Source of the DNA: a bacterium
GTDB lineage: Bacteria > Planctomycetota > J058 > JAJDCP01
DNA length: 6,288 nucleotides
Assembly: GCA_030428695.1 (NCBI GenBank)
Contig: JAUIEM010000481.1
Span: 1 to 6,288 of the forward strand
Reading direction: 5' to 3'
The notes below the pieces were generated by a model that saw only the letters and a list, made by a program, of their open reading frames with translations, was not told the DNA's origin and did no database searches. Made by a program: the position numbers and the translations under genes. The first letter of the stretch is position 1. The number at the start of each line of letters is the position of its first letter. This document shows, one piece after another, positions 1 through 4,388 of the stretch.

Positions 1-8
1 GGGGTCCC

Positions 9-22
9 GGGATGCGCATCCC
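9..22. repeat. 14-bp perfect palindrome with GATGCGCATC core
   Basis: GGGATGCGCATCCC reads the same on both strands. It is the most symmetric member of a set of GATGCG-core sites in the non-coding DNA of this window (others at 124-141 and 262-279). It could be an operator for a dimeric regulator or part of a dispersed intergenic repeat. The sequence alone cannot decide. Confidence 0.5.
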
Positions 23-25
23 CCA

Positions 26-51
26 CAGATGTGCCGGATCTGCATTTTTTT
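26..51 (+). terminator. possible intrinsic terminator of a gene left of the window
   Basis: CAGAT (26-30) and ATCTG (38-42) form a short stem with a 7-nt loop, followed after CA by seven T (45-51). A stem and a T-run in this order is the intrinsic-terminator pattern, but a 5-bp stem is weak. The same T-run can instead pair with A8 at 64-71 in a larger hairpin. Confidence 0.3.
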
Positions 52-84
52 CCCGGCTCCCCCAAAAAAAATCTCGCATCCGGC
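33..84. repeat. larger imperfect hairpin with an A/T stem
   Basis: GCCGGAT (33-39) pairs with ATCCGGC (78-84). After a small internal loop, A plus seven T (44-51) pairs with seven A plus T (65-72). The C-rich loop covers about 52-64. It is mutually exclusive with the short stem at 26-42, so the two could be alternative folds. It may act as a bidirectional terminator or be a remnant of a dispersed palindromic element. Confidence 0.4.
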
Positions 85-123
85 GTAATCCACTGCCGAC
101 ACGCGCTTTACCTCTCCCCTCCC

Positions 124-141
124 CCGGATGCGCAACATCTG
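124..141. repeat. GATGCGCA-type imperfect palindrome, copy 1
   Basis: CCGGATGCGCAACATCTG matches the site at 262-279 at 15 of 18 positions, and all three differences are transitions. Both copies are imperfect palindromes (GATG...CATC) in the same orientation, 138 bp apart, upstream of the sigma-factor gene. Confidence 0.5.
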
Positions 142-261
142 AGACGCCAACGTAAGCCCAGCGGCTAGAGACACTTACGGCGACACCCCTGAAGGCTCCG
201 TCGGCGAAGGTCGCGGAACATCCCCACAATCGTCTCCTGCGCAGCGACTTACGCCGTTTCT

Positions 262-279
262 CCAGATGCGCAGCATCCG
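262..279. repeat. GATGCGCA-type imperfect palindrome, copy 2
   Basis: CCAGATGCGCAGCATCCG contains the dyad GATGC-GCA-GCATC. It repeats the site at 124-141. It lies about 340 bp upstream of the sigma-factor start codon, which is far for a classical operator unless the transcription start is well upstream. Confidence 0.5.
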
Positions 280-615
280 AACGAGCGCCGCGAAGCCGCT
301 TGCACGCAGGCCGCATCGACGTATGGTGAAATTGTAATTTACGTTTTGATTCCGTCCTCGGCGGGCGACACAAACGTCTTGTGTGAATGGGTCTTACAGA
401 CACGTCGCTCGCCACAAAATGTAAAGTACAAAACAGCGGCAGGTTTTTTCGCAGGTCCGCTCTCGCGTTTGGGGGAACGCACTGGAGACCGCAGTCTGGA
501 TCTCGTCGCAGCGCCGACCGGGTGCTGCAGGCCGCGACGGGACCCGGGGTCGCCAGGTGGCAGAGCGGACAGAGACAGGGCTCAACCGGGCACAGGGATA
601 CGTGTGGGGGTCATC
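280..615 (+). promoter_or_regulatory. non-coding leader/promoter region of the sigma-factor gene
   Basis: No gene is visible here. The stretch 321-353 is clearly more A/T-rich than the rest of the window and holds the inverted repeat AAATT-GT-AATTT (329-340). A second A/T-rich patch lies at 413-450. One of these probably contains the promoter, but I find no convincing -35/-10 pair, so no transcription start can be named. Open reading in the sigma frame continues upstream of 616, but its residue composition is unlike the family. Confidence 0.35.
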
Positions 616-1434
616 ATGACGAAGGTGGTCGAGAAGAAGACCAGACGAATGAGAAGAAGACGCAAGCCGTCGCAGGTTCCGACGGAGTATTGGAGAGAGT
701 ACAAGCGCACCCACTCGCAGGAGATGCGCAACCATATCATCGAAAGCTATCTGCCTCTGGTGCGCTATGTCGCCGAGACCATCGCCCAGAAGCTGCCGCA
801 GCACGTCGACACCGACGACCTGATCTCGGCGGGCACGCTCGGCCTGTTCAAGGCCGTCGAGTCCTTCGACGTCGAGCGCGGCTTCAAATTCGAGACCTAC
901 AGCGCGCAGCGGGTGCGGGGAGCGATCCTCGACGACCTGCGGGCCAACGACTGGGTCCCGCGCCTGGTCCGTCAGAAGATGCAGCGCATCGGCCGCGCCC
1001 GTCGCCGGCTGCAGGGTCTGCATCACCGTCCGCCGACCCGCACCGAGCTCGCCGACGAGCTCGAGCTCGACGCCGACGGCTTCGACAAGCTCGAGCGCGA
1101 GACGCGCCACGTCAACATCTCGTCGCTCTCCGAGACCCGGCCCGAGCTCAACGAGCACAAGGACCTGCGCAAGATCGACGTGCTCTGCGACACCCGCGTC
1201 CCCGACCCCGTCGAGACGCTGCAGCGCCGGGACGCCGTCGAGCACATCGTCAAGAACCTCGACGAGAAGGAGCGCCGGGTCCTGATCCTGTACTACTTCG
1301 AGAACCTGACGATGAAAGAGATCGGGAAGGTGATCGGCCTGTCCGAGTCGCGCGTCAGCCAGATCCACAAGGAGCTGTGCGCCAAGAAGCGCCAGGAGCT
1401 CGCCAAGCGCCAGGAAGACTTCGCGCTGTCCTGA
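616..1434 (+). CDS. FliA/WhiG-type RNA polymerase sigma factor (sigma-70 family)
   Basis: This 272-residue protein binds core RNA polymerase and directs it to a specific promoter class. Region 2 spans about residues 38-118, with DLISAGTLGLFKAVESFD (68-85) followed by the family signature GAILDDLRANDWVPR (102-116). Region 3 spans about 119-190. Region 4 spans about 203-258, with the -35-binding helix-turn-helix MKEIGKVIGLSESRVSQIHK (233-252). Region 1.1 is absent, as in group 3 factors. A very basic N-terminal tail (residues 7-17, mostly Arg and Lys) precedes region 2. ATG at 616 was chosen because similarity to the family begins soon after it; a G-rich weak ribosome site (606-610) precedes it. 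Met12 (649) is an alternative start. The gene stands alone with its own terminator and no flagellar gene or anti-sigma gene is nearby, so its regulon is unknown. FliA, WhiG and a planctomycete paralogue are equally possible names, and I give no symbol. Confidence 0.93.
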   Translation: MTKVVEKKTRRMRRRRKPSQVPTEYWREYKRTHSQEMRNHIIESYLPLVRYVAETIAQKLPQHVDTDDLISAGTLGLFKAVESFDVERGFKFETYSAQRVRGAILDDLRANDWVPRLVRQKMQRIGRARRRLQGLHHRPPTRTELADELELDADGFDKLERETRHVNISSLSETRPELNEHKDLRKIDVLCDTRVPDPVETLQRRDAVEHIVKNLDEKERRVLILYYFENLTMKEIGKVIGLSESRVSQIHKELCAKKRQELAKRQEDFALS

Positions 1435-1456
1435 GCCTGCCGCTCTCGTCTGTTCC

Positions 1457-1498
1457 ACGACCGCCCGGACGCTCCGGGCGGTTCGTGTTTGTTGGGGT
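1457..1498 (+). terminator. intrinsic terminator of the sigma-factor gene
   Basis: ACGACCGCCCGGA (1457-1469) pairs with TCCGGGCGGTTCGT (1473-1486) around a 3-nt CGC loop. The stem has 13 pairs and one bulged T. A T/G-rich tail (1487-1500) follows. It begins 23 nt after the sigma stop codon, the expected position. The tail is not a pure T-run, so efficiency may be moderate. Confidence 0.8.
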
Positions 1499-1558
1499 TT
1501 GAGGAAGAAGAGGCAATAGACCAACGCTGTGGCGATCCAACCTGGTGTTCTCTTTTCC

Positions 1559-1587
1559 AGGATTCCTGGTCTCCTCACAGGAATCCT
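1559..1587. repeat. 10-bp perfect hairpin
   Basis: AGGATTCCTG (1559-1568) and CAGGAATCCT (1578-1587) are exact reverse complements with a 9-nt loop. The left arm also sits inside a local palindrome, CCAGGATTCCTGG (1557-1569). A long pyrimidine tract (about 1585-1620) follows on the + strand. Neither strand has a clean T-run right after the stem, so a terminator is doubtful. It may be one part of a dispersed intergenic repeat that also includes the octamers at 1673-1704. Confidence 0.5.
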
Positions 1588-1672
1588 TCTCCTCTTCTTC
1601 CTCTACAACCTATCCTTCCATAAAAGCGTCAACCCCAAACACGACCACATTCCGCACGAAGCATCCTGTTCT

Positions 1673-1704
1673 CTCTGCGCCTCTGTGCCTCTGCGCCTCT
1701 GCGT
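1673..1704. repeat. four tandem octamers CTCTGYGY
   Basis: CTCTGCGC, CTCTGTGC, CTCTGCGC and CTCTGCGT follow each other without gaps. Read on the minus strand this gives the CGCAGAGG-type repeat, whose chance translations (Arg/Ala/Glu/Gln-rich strings such as RRGAEAQRR) appear in hypothetical proteins of many environmental bacteria. That recollection is family knowledge, not a search result. The repeat lies just downstream of the glycosyltransferase gene and is not coding. Confidence 0.75.
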
Positions 1705-1707
1705 TGA

Positions 1708-1740
1708 GCTAGTCTTCTTGCCTTCCCCCCGCAAGCTAGC
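1708..1740 (-). repeat. interrupted inverted repeat over the glycosyltransferase stop codon
   Basis: GCTAG (1708-1712) and CTTGC (1717-1721) pair with the contiguous arm GCAAGCTAGC (1731-1740), leaving a 4-nt bulge and a 9-nt loop. The right arm contains the stop codon of the minus-strand gene. It could be a 3'-end stabilising or terminating hairpin for that gene, but no T-run follows on the minus strand. Confidence 0.4.
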
Positions 1741-2800
1741 AGACCCCGGAAGACAACATCCCCTCGGCGGCGGCGATCGTCTCCGGCAGGCTCGCGTCCT
1801 TGAGCTCCCGCGCACACACGACCCGCGTGGTCGGCGCCGCGGGATACCAGTAGGGAACCAGCCGCGCGGGGCTGAGCACGAGCATCGGCAGCCCGAGGTT
1901 GCGGGCGAGATGGCACATCCCGGTCTCGGGGCTGAGCAGCAGCCGCTGCCGCGCCAGCCAGCGCGCGACCTCGACGATGTCCGGCTCGCACTTCAGCGTA
2001 CAACCGCGGAAGGCACCCTGGGCCTGGCTGCGCTCGAAGTCCGCGCGGCGCTCCTCGTCTCCGGGCAGGACGACGCAGGCCGTGGCGGCGACCCGCTCGC
2101 GCAGGCGCGCGTGGACCTCGGCCCAGAACGCGATCGGGACCTCGCGCCGGTCCTCGACCCCCGGGGCCCCCGCGCTGAGGTTGATGACCAGCGCGCCCGT
2201 CCGTCGCGTCTGCAGCGGCGCGCGCCAGCCTGCGAAGAGCCCGGATTCCGCCGGCGGCAGGCCGAGGGCGTCGGCGAAGCGGGCGAGCTCGGCGATGCGG
2301 TCGGAGCCGGACCAGGGCTTGCCGAGGGCGGTGACATCCGCCATCGCCTCCGCGCGTCGCCAGCACACGATCGCGGCGGGGGTCCCGGGGAAGGCCTCAC
2401 ACACCTCGCGCAGCCAGGCCCAGCGTTCGGGGTAGCGCGAGGCCCGGAGGTGGCGGCAGGCCTGCAGGAAGAGCAGCCAGTCCGGCCGCAGCGCCCGGGC
2501 CGCGTCGAGGTCGCCGACGCAGCGCTGGCCGAGCGCCCCGAGCAGCCGCCGCGAGATGCCGTCCCCCGGCCACAGCCAGGACTCCGCGCCGCTCGCCGCC
2601 AGCCGGTCCAAGAAGGGGACCGAGACCATCGCGTCGCCGAAGCGGTCGCGGCGCACGCACAGCACCTTGCGTCCGGCGAAGCCGTCGGGAAGCGCCGCGG
2701 CCGCGGGCCACCAGCCCTCGCGACGGGCCGCGGCGACGGTCGCCAGCCCCTGTCCGGCTTTCGTCCAGCGCCGCCACCACTGGCGGGTTCGTTCCCACAT
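1736..2800 (-). CDS. glycosyltransferase family 9 (heptosyltransferase-like)
   Basis: This 354-residue protein looks like a GT-B enzyme of family 9, whose members (WaaC/WaaF type) move heptose or a related sugar from a nucleotide donor onto lipopolysaccharide on the cytoplasmic face of the inner membrane. The N-terminal domain opens with KVLCVRRDRFGDAMVSVPFL (45-64), where Asp56 matches the catalytic Asp of the family. The C-terminal domain shows VINLSAG (205-211), VVLPGDEE (243-250) and the donor-site motif SPETGMCHLARNLGLPMLVL (290-309). The usual Asp of that motif is Glu292, and the usual Lys near residue 219 is Arg. An Arg/Trp-rich segment (4-32) precedes the first strand and may lie against the membrane. 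The start is supported by GGGAG, 7 nt upstream on the minus strand. No other glycan gene is nearby, so donor and acceptor are unknown. The large + strand open frame over this region is a shadow. Confidence 0.85.
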   Translation of the reverse strand: MWERTRQWWRRWTKAGQGLATVAAARREGWWPAAAALPDGFAGRKVLCVRRDRFGDAMVSVPFLDRLAASGAESWLWPGDGISRRLLGALGQRCVGDLDAARALRPDWLLFLQACRHLRASRYPERWAWLREVCEAFPGTPAAIVCWRRAEAMADVTALGKPWSGSDRIAELARFADALGLPPAESGLFAGWRAPLQTRRTGALVINLSAGAPGVEDRREVPIAFWAEVHARLRERVAATACVVLPGDEERRADFERSQAQGAFRGCTLKCEPDIVEVARWLARQRLLLSPETGMCHLARNLGLPMLVLSPARLVPYWYPAAPTTRVVCARELKDASLPETIAAAEGMLSSGVC

Positions 2801-3197
2801 GCGCAGGCTCCCGAATACGGCGAATGAATGTGTCCACGCGGGCGTCTCTACAGAGGCGGCGGACGATTTCCTCAGATGGCCGTCACGACTCCTGTGTCAA
2901 AGTCTGCGGCGCTTTCGTTCGATACTGGAGTACGGGCCGGGCTTGCATTTGCACCGAGAATCTGCTACAAGGCACAGCAGCTTGATGTGTGTCCCCAAGC
3001 CCTTTACACATCAGAGTTTACCGAAGACCCCCGGGAGTGGGTAGACACGTCGGGGATTCCGCCTGGTCGAGATCCGAGCGCGCGATCGACCGCGAGGGCT
3101 CCCGACCCCCGACGGCACAAACGATCCGGACAAAATCTGCCGAGCCCTGTGGGCGCTGCCAGACACATCGACTGGATCCATCCGCAACGAGGAGAGT
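2801..3197. promoter_or_regulatory. divergent intergenic region between glycosyltransferase and EVE genes
   Basis: This 397-bp region must hold the promoters of both flanking genes. TTGCAT (2943-2948) and TACAAG (2966-2971), 17 nt apart, are a weak + strand promoter candidate. TGCA-TT-TGCA (2945-2954) is a small dyad. An open + frame starting at 2828 has mixed third-position composition unlike the real genes and is not called. No RNA gene is recognised. Confidence 0.3.
3123..3178 (+). other. possible stem structure in the EVE-gene leader
   Basis: Three nested short stems line up: GATCC/GGATC (3123-3127 with 3174-3178), TCTG/CAGA (3136-3139 with 3160-3163) and GCCC/GGGC (3144-3147 with 3151-3154). 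The structure ends 10 nt before the ribosome binding site. Each stem is short and chance pairing is possible. Confidence 0.2.
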
Positions 3198-3776
3198 ATG
3201 TCGCAAAAGCCAACACGTAACCACTGGATGCTGGTCTGCACCGTCGACAACTTCGAGCTCTCCCGTGGACGGGGGTTCGACGTCGTCGGCATGAAGTCGC
3301 GCCATCGCAAGAAGGCCGAGCAGGTCAAGCCCGGGGACAAGGTCATCTTCTACCTCGCCAAAGAGATGGCGATCGGCGGCGTCGTCGAGGTGACGTCGAC
3401 CTTCCGCGAGGAGCGCTTCACGATCTGGCAGTGTCCCGAGCGGCAGCAGGAGGTCTTCCCCTTCCGCTTCGACACCAGGCCCGAGATCGCCTGCAAAGAG
3501 TACGACTACGTGCCGGTGATCGACCTCCTGCTCAGCCTTCAGCACGTCAAGCGCTGGCCACCCGAGCACTGGCGCCTCGCCTTTCAGGGCAACGTGCACA
3601 ACCTCGAGGCCCGAGACTACGAGACGATCAAGAAGGCGATCAAAGAGCGCGTCGAGCGCCCGGACAACCGCCGCTCGAGCCTCCGCGCGCGGCGCAGCTC
3701 CGCCCGCATCACGCGGCGCAACTCGCGCTCGCGCTCCCGCAGCACCCGCAAGCGCACGACCGCCCGGCGGCGCTGA
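3198..3776 (+). CDS. EVE-domain (UPF0310-like) protein with Arg/Ser-rich tail
   Basis: This 192-residue protein has an EVE domain at about residues 8-150. EVE is a PUA/YTH-like fold that binds modified bases in DNA or RNA. Visible marks are NHWMLVCTVDNFE (8-20), VVGMKSRHRKKAEQVKPGDK (29-48), VIFYLAKEMAIGGVVEV (49-65), EVFPFRFDTRPEI (85-97) and the closing DYETIKKAI (140-148), as in the stand-alone UPF0310 family. Residues 151-192 form a low-complexity tail with 18 Arg, one Lys and eight Ser, which would suit nonspecific nucleic-acid binding. I do not regard such a tail as typical of the family. The start is supported by GAGGAG at 3189-3194, 3 nt before the ATG. The stop codon lies inside the left arm of a long hairpin. 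No restriction, methylase or toxin gene sits beside it. The target base is unknown. Confidence 0.85.
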   Translation: MSQKPTRNHWMLVCTVDNFELSRGRGFDVVGMKSRHRKKAEQVKPGDKVIFYLAKEMAIGGVVEVTSTFREERFTIWQCPERQQEVFPFRFDTRPEIACKEYDYVPVIDLLLSLQHVKRWPPEHWRLAFQGNVHNLEARDYETIKKAIKERVERPDNRRSSLRARRSSARITRRNSRSRSRSTRKRTTARRR

Positions 3777-3876
3777 GGGCCCGGAAAGAAAGGCCAGGCA
3801 TTCGGGCGCGCCTGCGGCGTAATTCCTGCCGCATCCGCACCCCCGGTGCTCGACCTGTTCTTTTCCAGGCCCTGAG
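3773..3876. repeat. about 104-nt long imperfect hairpin (MITE-like or structured RNA)
   Basis: The outer left arm (3773-3790) pairs with the outer right arm (3858-3876) at 16 of 18 positions with one bulge. Pairing continues inward: AGG (3791-3793) with 3854-3856, GGCATT (3797-3802) with 3845-3850 including wobbles, GGG (3804-3806) with 3841-3843, and GCG (3808-3810) with 3836-3838. The apex is a perfect 6-bp stem, TGCGGC (3813-3818) with GCCGCA (3828-3833), closing a 9-nt loop. The whole gap therefore folds as one rod. It could be a palindromic mobile remnant, a 3'-end stabiliser/terminator for the EVE mRNA, or a small RNA. A perfect 12-bp palindrome GCGCCCGGGCGC follows at 3883-3894. Confidence 0.6.
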
Positions 3877-3942
3877 TCTTCCGCGCCCGGGCGCCGTGTC
3901 GCCCGGTGCGCCTCCCTGCCAATGACCGTTTGCCTTCCGTCC

Positions 3943-3972
3943 CAGATGTGACGGATCCTGAACCGCATCCGG
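3943..3972. repeat. intergenic motif CAGATGTGNCGGATC plus CGCATCCGG
   Basis: CAGATGTGACGGATC (3943-3957) matches the sequence at 26-40 at 14 of 15 positions. In both places CGCATCCGG follows (3964-3972 here, 75-83 there). It lies upstream of the promoter-like element of the small gene. Confidence 0.45.
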
Positions 3973-4001
3973 AACCGATCTCCCTCCAGACGGCGCATTC
4001 C

Positions 4002-4029
4002 CCGGTCCACGGCACGCTGTAGACTTTGG
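4002..4029 (+). promoter_or_regulatory. promoter-like element of the small gene
   Basis: CCGGTCCAC (4002-4010), 9 nt, then TAGACTTTGG (4020-4029), ending 43 nt before the ATG at 4073. The same two blocks with identical spacing precede the kinase gene (4323-4350). TAGACT resembles a -10 hexamer at four of six positions; no standard -35 is seen. Confidence 0.45.
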
Positions 4030-4059
4030 CCCGCAAGTTGCTACCGTCCTCCTCAGCCG

Positions 4060-4066
4060 AAGGAGG
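4060..4066 (+). promoter_or_regulatory. strong ribosome binding site of the 45-codon gene
   Basis: AAGGAGG stands 6 nt before the ATG at 4073. It is the closest match to the Shine-Dalgarno consensus in the window and fixes the start of an otherwise easily missed gene. Confidence 0.85.
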
Positions 4067-4072
4067 TTCCCG

Positions 4073-4210
4073 ATGCCCCACCTGACCAGCACCCTGCTCC
4101 CGACCCCCGAGCGGGACTACCTCCCCTATCTCGAGTCGATGTTGGCGCGCATGCGTCGGCTCGACGAGAGCCGCGCGATCCACGTCAACGGTTTCCGCCT
4201 GGAGTTCTGA
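4073..4210 (+). CDS. small 45-residue protein of unknown function
   Basis: The reading frame runs from ATG at 4073 to TGA at 4208-4210. Three things support it as real: a near-perfect ribosome site at ideal spacing, G or C in the third position of 41 of 45 codons as in the neighbouring genes, and a promoter-like element upstream. The protein starts MPHLTSTLLPTPERDYLPYL, continues with a likely amphipathic helix (residues about 14-36, with several Arg and Glu), and ends HVNGFRLEF. It has no signal peptide, no membrane segment and no Cys. I do not recognise a family. It could be a regulatory or partner peptide, perhaps of the kinase encoded 179 bp downstream, but the separate promoter-like element of that gene argues against a strict operon. 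Confidence 0.72.
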   Translation: MPHLTSTLLPTPERDYLPYLESMLARMRRLDESRAIHVNGFRLEF

Positions 4211-4258
4211 GCGACGTCCCCCCACGTCCGCTCTCCGAGACCCGCCCCTGTCCACCGT

Positions 4259-4279
4259 CCCTGCCCCCGCCCCTCCCCC
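4259..4279 (-). other. G-quadruplex-type motif on the minus strand
   Basis: The minus strand has four G-tracts of 5, 4, 5 and 3 bases separated by 1, 1 and 2 bases (C-runs at 4275-4279, 4270-4273, 4264-4268 and 4259-4261). This fits the canonical motif with very short loops. It lies on the template strand between the small gene and the kinase promoter element, inside a strongly pyrimidine-rich stretch (4216-4280). It could simply reflect base composition. Confidence 0.45.
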
Positions 4280-4322
4280 GCCGGCTCGTCGGCGCGCGAG
4301 CCCCCTCCGTTGGGGATTGCAA

Positions 4323-4350
4323 CCGGTGCACCCGGCCGGTTAGGCTTTGG
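4323..4350 (+). promoter_or_regulatory. promoter-like element of the kinase gene
   Basis: CCGGTGCAC (4323-4331), 9 nt, then TAGGCTTTGG (4341-4350), ending 38 nt before the ATG at 4389. It matches the element at 4002-4029. TTGCAA (4317-4322) lies 18 nt before TAGGCT and could serve as a -35, four of six to consensus. Confidence 0.45.
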
Positions 4351-4388
4351 GGTGCGGCGCGGCACGCGACGCGGAGAAGATCAGGTCC

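Noticed and set aside
422..450. Possible FliA-type promoter (TAAAGTAC) implying autoregulation of the sigma gene
   Set aside because: The -35-like block is reasonable but no GCCGATAA-like -10 lies at the right distance.
541..551. GACCCGGGGTC palindrome in the sigma leader
   Set aside because: The arms are only 5 bp with a 1-nt centre, so it cannot form a hairpin, and it has no second copy.
346..615. Upstream extension of the sigma-factor frame from a TTG at 346
   Set aside because: The 90 extra residues do not resemble any sigma region and show composition unlike the gene; ATG at 616 fits family length.
616..1434. Naming the sigma factor fliA or whiG
   Set aside because: The family is clear but no flagellar or sporulation gene is nearby, so a specific symbol would be a guess.
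394..1578. Long minus-strand open frame opposite the sigma-factor gene
   Set aside because: It is a shadow produced by the G/C-biased third positions of the real gene; the product is Leu/Val/Arg/Asp-rich with no recognisable domain.
1529..2827. Long + strand open frame opposite the glycosyltransferase
   Set aside because: The minus-strand product has clear GT9 motifs and a ribosome site; the + product is low-complexity Arg/Ala/Gly/Pro.
3043..3052. 10-mer AGACACGTCG shared with 398-407
   Set aside because: A 10-base match between two places in a 6-kb GC-rich window is expected by chance, and the flanks do not match.
2828..3220. 130-codon + strand frame before the EVE gene
   Set aside because: Mixed third positions, no ribosome site, no domain, and overlap with the well-supported EVE start.
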